This document shows positions 54,258-64,000 of a stretch of 64,000 nt of DNA, in pieces; positions within the stretch are counted from its first letter, which is position 1, and every line of letters begins with the position of its first letter. This DNA comes from Rhizoclosmatium globosum (lineage: Eukaryota > Chytridiomycota > Chytridiomycetes > Chytridiales > Chytriomycetaceae). The position numbers were made by a program, and so were the translations under genes. The stretch covers positions 62,001-126,000 of the forward strand of contig MCGO01000024.1 of NCBI GenBank assembly GCA_002104985.1, in the 5' to 3' direction. The notes under the pieces were generated by a model. The model worked only from the letters and a program-made list of their open reading frames with translations. It was not told the DNA's origin and did not search any database.

Positions 54258-56673
54258 ATGTTTTTGCTGAAGATCATCACTCTTGCCATCGTAGTTACCC
54301 GTACTGTTGCTGATGTGACTATATATTCGGATGGAGTCTGTACTTCTCCTGGGATGATAGTGGCTGTAAAAACAAAGTCTACGAGGGCCAAACAGTTCCG
54401 CCCATATCGTACGTTGAAAGGATGGACACGAACTATCTCTTCACAGTCACTGCTAATGTTGGTCAAACTGTTTACATTCAAACCACTTGTCTGTCAGAAT
54501 TTGGCTATCCCTTTCAACTTCTACCAACCACATACGACTGTACATTCAACATTCCGGTCGATAATTTAAACGGGGGTTCTGTTTTTAATTTTACAGCAAC
54601 CATCCCGCGAACTGGCTCATATAAAGGTAACACGCAACATAAGTATACCTAGTGCTGTTTTGCATTATTAATCTCACCGAAGGTTGGACTGCAAAATGGA
54701 CGTCAACTATTCCAGATGACGACAGTGGGATTTATCCAGATGATCTTTTCAAACAAGTATATGCCTATGAGATCGAGGATGAAACTACGGTCAGCACCTT
54801 AGCACCATCGTCCATTAATTCGTTTACGTCTGCCACAAGCTCGATACTTACATCCACAGCTAGTTCTCTAGCTACAACGTCAACTCTTGCAATCTCGACG
54901 ACCGTCAGTACTACTTCATTCACAACAGCGGCTTCTACTTTGTCAAGCACAAATGTACCTGATTCAACTACAAATCCAGTTGCTACCTCGACAACGTATC
55001 TTGCGACCTCGACAGTTCCTATTTCTTCAACGAGTCTAATCTCCACACTGCTCAGCTCGGTCACGTCTACTGAGGCAAGCTCTTCATTCACATTGACTTC
55101 GACGGAGGTTGTGTCCTCCTCAGTGACCACATTGGCGACGACAGCGCCTATTTCATCAACAGATTTGATTTCTGAATCATTCACTACTTTGGCGTCAACT
55201 CAGACGATTTCGGAATTATCCAGCACGAGCATAATTCAATCCACTGCGAGTCAAGCTGCAACAACGCTGACATCTTTCTTGAGCGAATATACTTTGACTG
55301 ACTATATTGGCTCGACAATAACTATGCTAAGCACCGACGTTCCCATTTCTTCGACTGTCTCGTCTACCAAGGCCAGCACTGCTACTTCTGTTTCCACTTC
55401 AACGGAATCTGCTACATTACCAACCAGCACACTGACCACTGACGCAAATCTTCCGTCAACTTCTGGTTCTGCAATTTCAGTTGGAAGCACAACAGTTTCC
55501 GTGCCAGAATCGACGAATACTGATTCAAAGACAGTTTCTGCCACTTTCTCTTCCACCACACAAACCCTAAACGCCTCTTCCACTTCTTTCCCCACCAGCT
55601 CTCTCCAAACGGCCTCGTCAGTTATTTCTTCTCAACCAACATCCCAAAATTCTGCAACATCCACTTCCTCAGATCTTCCAACAATCACAACCAGCCCTTG
55701 CGTCCCACTTCAAGCTCCCCCAAGTCTCACTGAAATTGCGAACGGACTGATTCCAACTGCATCGCCACTGCAGACGTACACAGGGACCGCTTCTCTTGCC
55801 ATTGCGACATTGACAAACCTCGTTCCGGTGTCCCTTGCCAAACTCGGAGCAACCAAAACAGCTGAAATCTTCCAGATTGGATCTCTGAAGCCTGGTGATA
55901 CATCTGTCACGTTTTTGGGAGCTGCCTTCACGGCTGGAGAGAGGAATGCGGTTGTGTTTATGATTGTTTCGGATGGATATACAGTGAGTTCCAGCATAGT
56001 TCCCGTTCTCGATTCTGTTCAACTTCTAATATTTGGATTTTAGTTCAAACCTGACGCGGCAATCAAAACCTTCAACAACGCGACATGTTCTGTTACTATC
56101 AAGACTGGCGGCATTACGAATGGTGGGGTTGAATTCAGTTACGTGTTTGACGAGAGCATCGCTGGTGAATGGTTTGCCATGCAGCTTACGGAGGACGGAA
56201 CGCAGTTGATTGTTTCTGTCAACAGTGAGCATCAAGTGTTGGCGTCGGTGGCGTTTACTGTGAGTGCTGGAGTTGGGAAGAAACGCGCTCAGAAGGAGTT
56301 TGGGTTTGTGGTTGTGAATGGAGTTGGGACGTTCAAGACTGTTTTTACTTCGACGGCATCTGCTGTCACCACTGCGACAGTGAGGAATACATCTGGATCT
56401 GGGACTTTTGTCACGCAGGCCACTGCAGTTCCTACTCAAGGCTACCCGGCTCCAACTGTTGTTGTCCCCACTTCAAAGCAAGAAGTGACTCAAGGATATG
56501 TTGCTCCAGATGCGATTCCTCCGTTAACAAAGGCTCCAGCTTCTCCCGCGTATGTCGCTCCAGCCAATGTTGCCCAAGTTTCAACCAAATCCTTGAACAT
56601 TCTCGCCAGTGCTGCTTATGATTTCAACGTGAATCTGTTTGTTGTTTCCCTCCTTGTTTCCTTCATCTTTTGA
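54258..56673 (+). CDS. Mucin-like Ser/Thr-rich surface protein with GPI-type C-terminus
   Basis: A signal peptide (MFLLKIITLAIVVTRTVA) leads to a Cys-containing N-domain (SDGVCTSPGM; LFTVTANVGQTVYIQTTC; NGGSVFNFTATIPRTGSY). A stalk of about 300 residues consists almost wholly of Ser/Thr/Ala/Val (for example STVPISSTSLISTLLSSVTS), heavily O-glycosylated in such proteins. Then come a compact domain (PLQTYTGTASLAIATLTNL; DTSVTFLGAAFTAGERNAVV), one more intron (about 55984-56043), a globular part and a hydrophobic tail (NVNLFVVSLLVSFIF) suited to a GPI anchor. One A seems missing in the run at 54367-54372: with it, the frame continues into NKVYEGQTVPPISYVER. Confidence 0.6.
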
Positions 56674-56750
56674 TTTCTCCACGCTTTGCTTCCATCACAA
56701 TTATTATGAAATTTAGAAAACAAAATATAACTCTCTTCTTTCTTTCCTCT

Positions 56751-58925
56751 TCAATAAACGAAGCTGGCAGAAATGATGGTCAGACCCACAACCAATTTAG
56801 TCCACAATCCAGCTGCTCCACTCTTTATTGTGGAAGTAACAGGCGCAGTATTGTTAACTTGTGCAGAAGAAGAAGACGAAGTGCTGTTTGTTGGCAACGA
56901 GCTGCCATCCTTCAAGCTGCCATAAAAACGCATAGCAACCCCTCTGAGCATTCCAGAAGTCTGAGGATTCACTCGATCACTCACTGCAACAGTCCATGCA
57001 CCAATAACTTCTTCGTCCCAGTGAGCAAGACTCATAAGTTCCCATCCCTGGAACCCAGTCGCATCGTCATCGTCGGGTCTTCCTACACAAATATTGCTCA
57101 CGACTCCAGTGGGACTGATTAAGTCAATGTAAACGTCTCCGCGTCGTTGGTGGTCAATCCATACAGTCACAACAACATGCTCGAGCTTTGAAAACCCAGC
57201 CGCTTGCTTGTCTGCATCATTGATTTTGAAAATGACGCGTAAATCTTTGTTTTTCTCTTGTGGAATCGCGGATACATTTGGAGCCAAACGTGGCGAATCG
57301 ATGAAAGTGTTTGCATTCCCTACGGACACCCACGTACGAGCCAAGTCCAGAATTCTACCTGCATCGAGTTTTCCGTAACCAAAAGTGGGACTGTATGGAC
57401 GGCCGGAAGCGGTTTTGAACCATGAGGGGTGGCTCGGATTCACAACCACGGCGCTTTTGATGCTGAGGTGTTGATAATCACGCCAAGTGAGGTCTGGACG
57501 AATGCTGTTCACGAGAGCGAATATTCCAGATGCAATAGGTGCTGCAAACGAGGTTCCTGCTAGAGTTCGAGAACATTGATCACCAGATCCACTTGGACTA
57601 CAGCTCGTGCTTGTCTTAAATATTTTTCTGTTAGACAGATGCTTTTAAAAAAAAAAAGGATTGCTCACAATTCCAGAGTTAGTTGAGTTCGCATCATCGC
57701 CACCCCCGTACATACTAATCATTTTTGCTGGGCAATCTTCGCCGTATTTTGGCTGATTATCGCTGCGGTCTAGCGATCCCACACTTATCGTATAAATCGA
57801 ATTTATGTACCCGTCAAAAGCACAGCTATCGCCATTGTATCCACCATTTCCACCAGCAAACACGAAAATACTTCCAAGACCTCCACGTCCATTTTTGACT
57901 CCATTTTTCAAAGCTTCGTTGAAAAGGGTGGACGGCTTTTCCATTGTCATACCGTCATCTGAAGGTCCCCAAGAATTGGAATAAATGTGGTTCTGCTGAT
58001 ACTTGTAGTTCATGGCAGCAGCCTCGAACGCATTGGTGTTTGCGAGAGTTCCATCATACAATCTGATACCACTAACTTTTGCCTGATACGCAACACCAAC
58101 ACCGCAAACAGAGTTTTTTACTGCTGCTATTTCACCGGCGCAATTCGTGCCGTGCCCTCCTACAGTTCCGTAAGGGGCTGGATCGGCAATATTGCGAATG
58201 AAATCAAACGAGCCTTCAGCGAACTAGAAACGATTATGTTCAATGGTGGCGTTGGGGTTTAAAGCCCTTCTTACATAATTGTCAGCCAAATCCTTGCTTT
58301 CATAGAACAAGCCATCGTCTACCACAGCAACAACGCTTCCCTTCCCGAAAACGCCTATCGTAATTATACGCTTATCAATTGTCAGTTCATGGAATGGATT
58401 AATACCTTGAGCCCATGCAGCACTAATATTGTGATCATGCCCAACCTGTCCAGGAGCCTCATTGAAAATGTGCCATTGGTATGCAAACTCCGGATCCTTA
58501 ATATCATATTTCTGACGAAGCTGTTGGATTCCGGGAGTTTCAACAGAATCCACAACCTGTCTCAGACTGATTTTGCGGGGAACTTGAACTTCCACCCAAT
58601 TTACAGCAGGATGACCGGCAAAGTGCCTCTCAACAACTTGCGCATCGGTCAAGACGTTATCACGACGGTGACTGGATGCAAGTCGCTGAAACGATTTCTT
58701 TGTTTGCGCTACTTGGTGATATCCTTGATTACCCAATTCACCGACTGGACCAACATATTTGAGGCCGAGACCGTGTGCGACATCGATGGGACTCAGGGAT
58801 AATGTTGGATCAATTTGGATGACGAGGTAAGTGAAATCCTCATGGTTGTTTAGAGGGACTTCTCCTGGGTTGATCAGAGCATTGCAAACGAGTGAGAGCG
58901 CAAGGGCAACAAGAGACAGACGCAT
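56751..58925 (-). CDS. Kexin-type proprotein convertase (subtilisin family S8B)
   Basis: Golgi/secretory serine protease that cuts precursors after dibasic sites. Start ATG 58925 with signal peptide (MRLSLVALALSLVCNALI), a propeptide with convertase-type basic sites (SSHRRD), then the catalytic domain: Asp in VVAVVDDGLFYESKDLAD, His in GGHGTNCAGEIAA, oxyanion Asn in FVFAGGNGG and Ser in AGTSFAAPIASG. A P-domain follows (LEHVVVTVWIDHQRRGD; WELMSLAHWDEEVIGAW), then a Ser-rich stalk and one hydrophobic tail (LWTKLVVGLTIISASFVY). Introns include a 51-base in-frame one after AWAQG, one after DNY near 58220-58275 and one near 57612-57668. No frame break. It lies convergent with the mucin-like gene, 77 bases apart. 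Confidence 0.78.
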
Positions 58926-59381
58926 ATTCAATTCTACGATAATTTTATGTTCAAGGAGCTGGCTGGGCTCGCCTTTAAGCAACCACTTACTACGGAAAAA
59001 TCGTGGCAGGTTGTGGCAGGTTGTGGCAGGTAATTTAATGATTAAATGTGGATGTTCATCATTTGCAATCACTTGCTGGTTTTTAAGGTTAAATTTGTAA
59101 GAGCAAGAGATTTCATCAACCAATAATGCAGCCAATAATATCAGCAATTATGAACTTCAATAAAAAAACTGGGGAATTCCATTTATTCTTACTCTTTTTA
59201 TATTCTGCAATTACCCGCACAATTTAGAGTTCTAAACGAGTATATTAATCATATATCGGGAAGGCCTCTGGTGTGAGTGGATTGTTTCTAAGTGATCGTC
59301 TATCATTTCTGAAGTTGACATTCTGTGCCTGTTCTCCAAATTCTATTTATTTGGGTTGTCTACATTTTCCAATAAACGAGA

Positions 59382-62300
59382 ATGACACGGCCTCTGACGC
59401 CAGCGCAGGCGGCAACGGAGCAACAGCGGATGCTTGACGAAGCACTCGCCGTCGTTAAATCGCAGAGTCTTCAGATGCGACGATGTCTGGTTAGCTCATT
59501 GCGACCCCTTGCGACCCCTTGCCAAAGACAACCTAACACGTTCGACCAGGACGCGCACCGATTGATGGATGCCCTAAAGCACAGCTCGGCCATGCTCGGC
59601 GAATTAAAGACATCGACACTTGCGCCAAAGGGCTACTACGAGCTGTGTGAGTGTTTGGTTGTTGGATACCGTGACCACCACTAGCACAACTAAACCAACT
59701 AAACCAACTCACAAAACAAAGACATGGCCCTCTTTGACCAACTCCGCCACCTCGCCGCCTACCTCTTCGACGCCCACATGACCGGCCGCCACCACCTCGC
59801 CGACTTGTACGAACTGGTCCAGTACGCTGGCGCCATCGTCCCGCGTCTCTATTTGATGCTCACTGTCGGCGCTGTCTTTATGCGCGTCGCGAAAGAGATC
59901 AGAGCTGCTCCGCCTCAAACGGCCTCCGCGAAGGGGAAGGAGCCTGTGCGCACCGACGATCCTGCGATCCCTCCCTCAAGGCCGAAACCCGCGAACCCCA
60001 TCCACGATGTACCGCCTGTCAAGGAGCTTCTGAAGGATATGCTGGATATGGCGCTTGGAGTTCAGCATCCTGTTCGAGGGCTGTTTCTGAGATACTACTT
60101 GACGAGTATGACCAGAGACTTTATGCCTGATGCAGACCAGGACAAGTAAGCTACTCGTTTATTCGTTTCAAATTAACTTATGTTGAATGTAGTTTCTATG
60201 GTTGTCGTATGGACTCGATCCAGTTCCTTTTGCAGAATTTTGTTGAAATGAACAAGCTTTGGGTGCGTTTGCAATATATGGGTCACTCTCGAGAACGAGA
60301 ACAGCGTGAAATGGAGAGACGGGAGCTTAAATTGCTGGTTGGAAGCAATTTGTTGCGTTTGAGCCAGCTTGAGGGACTTGGCTCAGATGTCTTCGCGAAC
60401 GTAAGTGTCAGTGAAGCATACCTCAGTGATTCTGACACCAAAAACAGTTGATTCTCCCAAGTATCATGAGTGAAGTCGTCAACTGTCGCGATGTGATGGC
60501 GCAGGAGTATTTGATGGAAGTTGTTATTCAGGTGCGTACCATTGCATTCAAGCGAAGCCAAAAATGTAACGTTGGACTTTAAGGTGTTCCCGGATGATTT
60601 CCACCTGCACACGCTAGACATGTTCCTGGCTGCCACTTCCCAACTCTCCCGTGACGTGAATGTGAAACAAACTATAATGTCACTCGTCAACAGATTCACT
60701 TCATTTGCACGTCGAGCTCGAGAAGAACATGCTGCAAAAGTCAAAGAAGCAACAGCAAAAGGCGAGAGCCTTCTTCCTGCCACCATCAGTGGAATTCCTG
60801 AGGGTGTGATGTTGTTTGAAATCTTTTGGGAACAAGTCACCGAGCATATTGCTGTTCGTCCCGAGTTCCAACTACATGATGTCATTTCATTATTGAGTTC
60901 TCTTGTGGAGCTGAGCACGGGATGTTATCCTACCCGTTACAATTATGTGGATCAGGTGCTGGGATACGCCAAGAAGCGAGTGCTGAGTGTCGTGCTGAAC
61001 AAAGAGTTGAGTCTTATTTACATTCACACAGCTTGTATTCATGAGAAATTATACGCAGGCCTGCGATGACTGCACCTGAAACAGCTGCCTCTCTCCTCCA
61101 ACTCCTTCTCACTACACTCAGTGCATATCGTTCAAACCCTCTCGCCTTCCTTTCGTTTCCATCAAGCGTAAGAAATGGAGGCGGTGTGACAGTTTCATCT
61201 GTGTCAAACGCGTTCGAAGGCCTTGTTATGGGTGGGGGATCTAATCAAGCCAGTTCCAATGCGAATCAAACACAGGGCGCTGTCATCCCTGATCAACCCA
61301 GCACATCTCTTTGCGGGAACTTTACGGACCTGCTTCGTTTGCAGCCATTCCTCTCGCGAAAGAAAGTAGCTCAATTGTTTATTGATCTTGCTGTGAATGC
61401 GAGCAACCCGCTTGCTAAGAATGCAGTCAAATTCCGTTTGGACAGTGTGGACGCTGTTGATGCTGCGTTTGGCGAGATTTGTGAGGTTCTTGTGAAGGAT
61501 AATGTGGATGGAGGGTTGACTGGATCTAAAATTGTGCGGTCGGATGGTGCTACTGAGGAAGTATCCGGTTGGTGGATTGGTACTGTGAGTAATGGTGAAG
61601 AGGAGACTTTGGCTGCGGCTGCTGTTGATGTTGAAAGCTTAGTGAGGGAAATCAGTGGAGTTGGTAAATTAGTGAATTTGGTGGGAAGTCGTAGAGGGCA
61701 TCCAGATGATGATGTTGAGGTTTGTGTTTTAATCTACGTTTGAAGTTTTGTTTACAAGATTGCTTTTAGATTTTGGGAGCTATTCGCAACCATGTGTCTT
61801 CTGGTGGCGATATGCGTTTGAGGTTCACCATACCTTCTCTAATTTACACAAGTGTCGCTGTTGCAAGAAACTACCTTGGAATTACAGATTTATCTCATCT
61901 CACTGTCATCCAACGCCTCAACACTCTTTTCCAATTCGCAAATGAATCGATCCACACTCTACGTGAATCAGATACATCTCAAACCATTCAAACCACATCG
62001 GCGATTCGTGCAGCTGCATCTCGCGAAGCTGAGATCCGAACACGTCTCCAACTTCTTCTCCCATCCACACCTTCAACGAGTCTCCAACTCTACCTTGCAG
62101 TTGCATTCTCCGCCGCAGAGTGTAGAAACGAGGAAGCTACTACGAAGCCATCGTCAACGCAATTACCACTTATGAAGACTACGTTGTCGACTCAAAAGCA
62201 CAAATACCAGCGCTCACTGCTCTGATAGGAACACTTCGCACTGTAGCTTCCACGTCAACTCTTTCTTCTGAAGCGTATGATACCATCACTGGAAAAGTCG

Positions 62301-63058
62301 TTGTTCACTGTGGTCGCTTGCTGAAGAAGGTGGATCAATGCCGATGCCTGCTTTCAGCGGGGCATTTGTATTGGGTTGAGGAGAGGCCAGGGTCAGAAGG
62401 GTATGCAGACCATCCTGTCAGTGACGAGATGGTTGCAAAAAGTCGTGGAACTACCAGTGTCGTTTCCGCTGCTGCGGCTGGAAAGAAAAGCAAGTTGAGT
62501 GGACTTCTTGGGGATGACGATGAGAAAGCTGGGGACGAGGTTCCAGTTGCTCCAGTCAAAGTCTGGAGAGATGGAAAGAAGGTGTTGGAGTGTCTTCAAA
62601 AGGCTCTCAAGATTGCTGATTCTGTTTTGGAGACTGCCGTCAACACGGAGTTGTTTGTTGAGATTCTGGAGCAGTACATCTGGTTCTATGAAAGTGGGAA
62701 CGATTACGTGAGTTGTCTTGGATGTTTGATATAGATATTTTATTTTTTTCCGTCTTAACCACTTTGTTTTCGGTAGATTAATGTGAGCTATTTGAACTCA
62801 TTGATTGATTTGATTCAATCCAACATCAACAACTCATCGGGAATCTCGAATACATCCACAACAGCTGTGCCTGAGAAGGTTGTCAGACACTTTAGCAATA
62901 TTGTTGCACGGCTGAAAGTGTTGAAGGGCGACGAACACGAGGAGAGGAGACAGAGGGGGCTTGATATGACATCGAACGACGTATATGGTGGAGACGCGGC
63001 CACAGGTTTTGGAGGAGTGGCGCGGGCCGGTGGAAGGTGGACTCAGTTGGAGTTATAA
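59382..63058 (+). CDS. VPS35: VPS35, retromer cargo-recognition subunit
   Basis: Core of the retromer, which returns receptors from endosomes to the Golgi. The N-terminus reads [17 protein letters not shown] and QMRRCL, then [51 protein letters not shown], the signature [15 protein letters not shown] (VPS26/membrane-proximal helix), [46 protein letters not shown] and [15 protein letters not shown]. The C-terminal solenoid has [39 protein letters not shown] and [17 protein letters not shown]. About seven short introns (for example 60148-60191, 61722-61771). One base seems missing at 62139-62141: with it, GCT ACx TAC restores the family stretch. An essential gene broken in this way argues for assembly error. 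Confidence 0.85.
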
Positions 63059-63103
63059 GTGTAGTAAATATGAAGTTTTCATTCTTTTTGAACTGACTTT
63101 GAA

Positions 63104-64000
63104 AATGGAGTTGTACGACTTCAGCTGTTGGACACAATCGCCAACCGATGGCAAGTCGGTCTCTTCCAAGCGCCTTCGACTAACCCACGCACGCACGCAC
63201 TTACTTTCAAAACAGTGTTTGATCTTGGGCGGCCCCAGAACCCTCCCTCGTCGTCCCAATCCACTTCGTCACCGTCCCAAACGACAAAGACAAAACCACA
63301 ATCGCCAAAGCCGCCGCCAAAGCAGCTCTTGGATTCATTGACTAAAGCAGAAGCGCTTTCCGCGGAAGAACCCGGATCATCCGCGGCAAAGACGGTTCCG
63401 CTTTTCTTTGGTTCCGCGAAAGGTCTCGTTCAACTGACTACCTATTGCGATCCAGATCATTCTCTGAACCCTCCTTCAAAACAGCTTTCTGGCAAATCGG
63501 TCTCCACCAACTCTCCTCCCGCTCCCTCCTGGCCTGATTGCTGTCCTGAAACCCCTCTTTGACTCCCCGCCCCAACAAGACATTGGTCTCACTCCAGCTC
63601 AAATCAAAGAAACACTGTTCCAGGCGCAGTACGCGTTAGCCAGGATCCTTGCTCCACTCAATGCGTCTCAGTCTCTCAGCTTGTATAGTGACGCGTTGAC
63701 CACGAAGTTTAAAGCGGTTGATGTGGAGGGTTTACGGAAACTGGTGAAACGGCCTGATTCCTTGTTATCTCGTGCGATGGAGTCGCTTCCGGGGACAGAG
63801 ATACTGTTGGAGAAACTTGTTGTTTATTCAACGGAAGTGTCAAGGGTTGGGTTCATGAATCAGCATCTTCGCGTGGGTTTGGAGGTTTCAATGGTTGCGG
63901 GTGCGTTGGCTGCTGCTGGGATTTGGAAAACGCAGAAAGGGCTGATGGATTCGGTGGAATATATAAAGTATTGTGCTGAAGTTTCAGTGTTACTACAAGG
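63104..64000 (+). CDS. Unrecognised protein, cut off by the right edge
   Basis: Starts at an ATG near 63104 or 63128 (MDTIANRWQVGLFQAPST), then a disordered Pro/Ser/Lys-rich stretch and helical sequence continuing to the window end: SFSEPSFKTAFWQIGLHQLS, IAVLKPLFDSPPQQDIGLTP, EGLRKLVKRPDSLLSRAMES, ILLEKLVVYSTEVSRVGFMN. The frame changes near 63450 and at 63531-63535 (a base seems missing in ggcctg). No domain is recognised. It follows VPS35 on the same strand after about 45 bases. Confidence 0.4.

Noticed and set aside
54765..55595. Long minus-strand frames opposite the mucin-like stalk (Val/Glu-rich)
   Set aside because: They are mirror images of the Ser/Thr codon repeats of the real gene, where low-complexity coding keeps the antisense frame open.
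1..64000. CRISPR arrays, rRNA genes, tRNA genes, operons
   Set aside because: None is seen. Spliceosomal introns and gene content show eukaryotic nuclear DNA, so ribosome-binding sites and operons do not apply.

Overview
The window is nuclear DNA of a fungus, most probably a zoosporic one (Chytridiomycota). The genes have short introns (about 45-65 bases, GTAAGT/GTATGT donors, CTAAC/CTGAC-like branch sites, CAG/TAG acceptors). There are fungal core genes (VPS35, exosome MTR3, kexin), fungal transposases (KDZ/CxC type and Plavaka type), an F-box/ankyrin relic and a ZSWIM2-like ubiquitin ligase. The phylum is an inference; the sequence cannot name the species.

Layout. 0.3-3.2 kb: a disrupted KDZ/CxC transposase. 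3.3-15 kb: a cluster of eight copies of an unrecognised family of small two-membrane-pass proteins (a ninth copy is at 24.3-25.5 kb), mixed with two tandem heme-thiolate chloroperoxidase/peroxygenase genes and a small unknown gene. Intact-ended copies carry two short tyrosine motifs of the LPxY/PPxY (WW-ligand) type. 15-25 kb: two paralogous type II glycosyltransferase-like genes, an F-box/ankyrin relic, a coiled-coil protein, a degenerate SDR and a Fringe-like glycosyltransferase fused to a PAN/apple-like domain. 25.6-36.3 kb: a ZSWIM2-like E3 ligase, a GH46-like chitosanase, a DH-PH-WW RhoGEF and a large helical-repeat/coiled-coil protein.

36.5-48.4 kb is the most striking part. A gene for a secreted Cys-rich repeat protein is cut in two by a 10,853-base mobile element (37261-48113). 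The element has 12-base terminal inverted repeats and a TA target duplication. It carries an intact Plavaka transposase, a small basic protein, an alpha-kinase-like protein, a second DDE integrase of the rva_4 type and an acidic DUF6532-like protein. Removing the element and one TA restores the frame of the host gene across the insertion point.

48.5-49.9 kb is an AT-rich gene-free segment bounded by a perfect 45-base inverted repeat. 50-64 kb is more ordinary: MTR3, two Ser/Thr-rich GPI-type surface proteins, a CC2D1-like fragment, a kexin protease, VPS35 and a truncated unknown gene at the right edge.

A caution on 'broken' genes. Many genes, including the normally indispensable VPS35, are interrupted by what look like single missing bases, often in short homopolymer runs. 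Part of the apparent pseudogenisation is therefore probably assembly error. Exon structures given here are read by eye.
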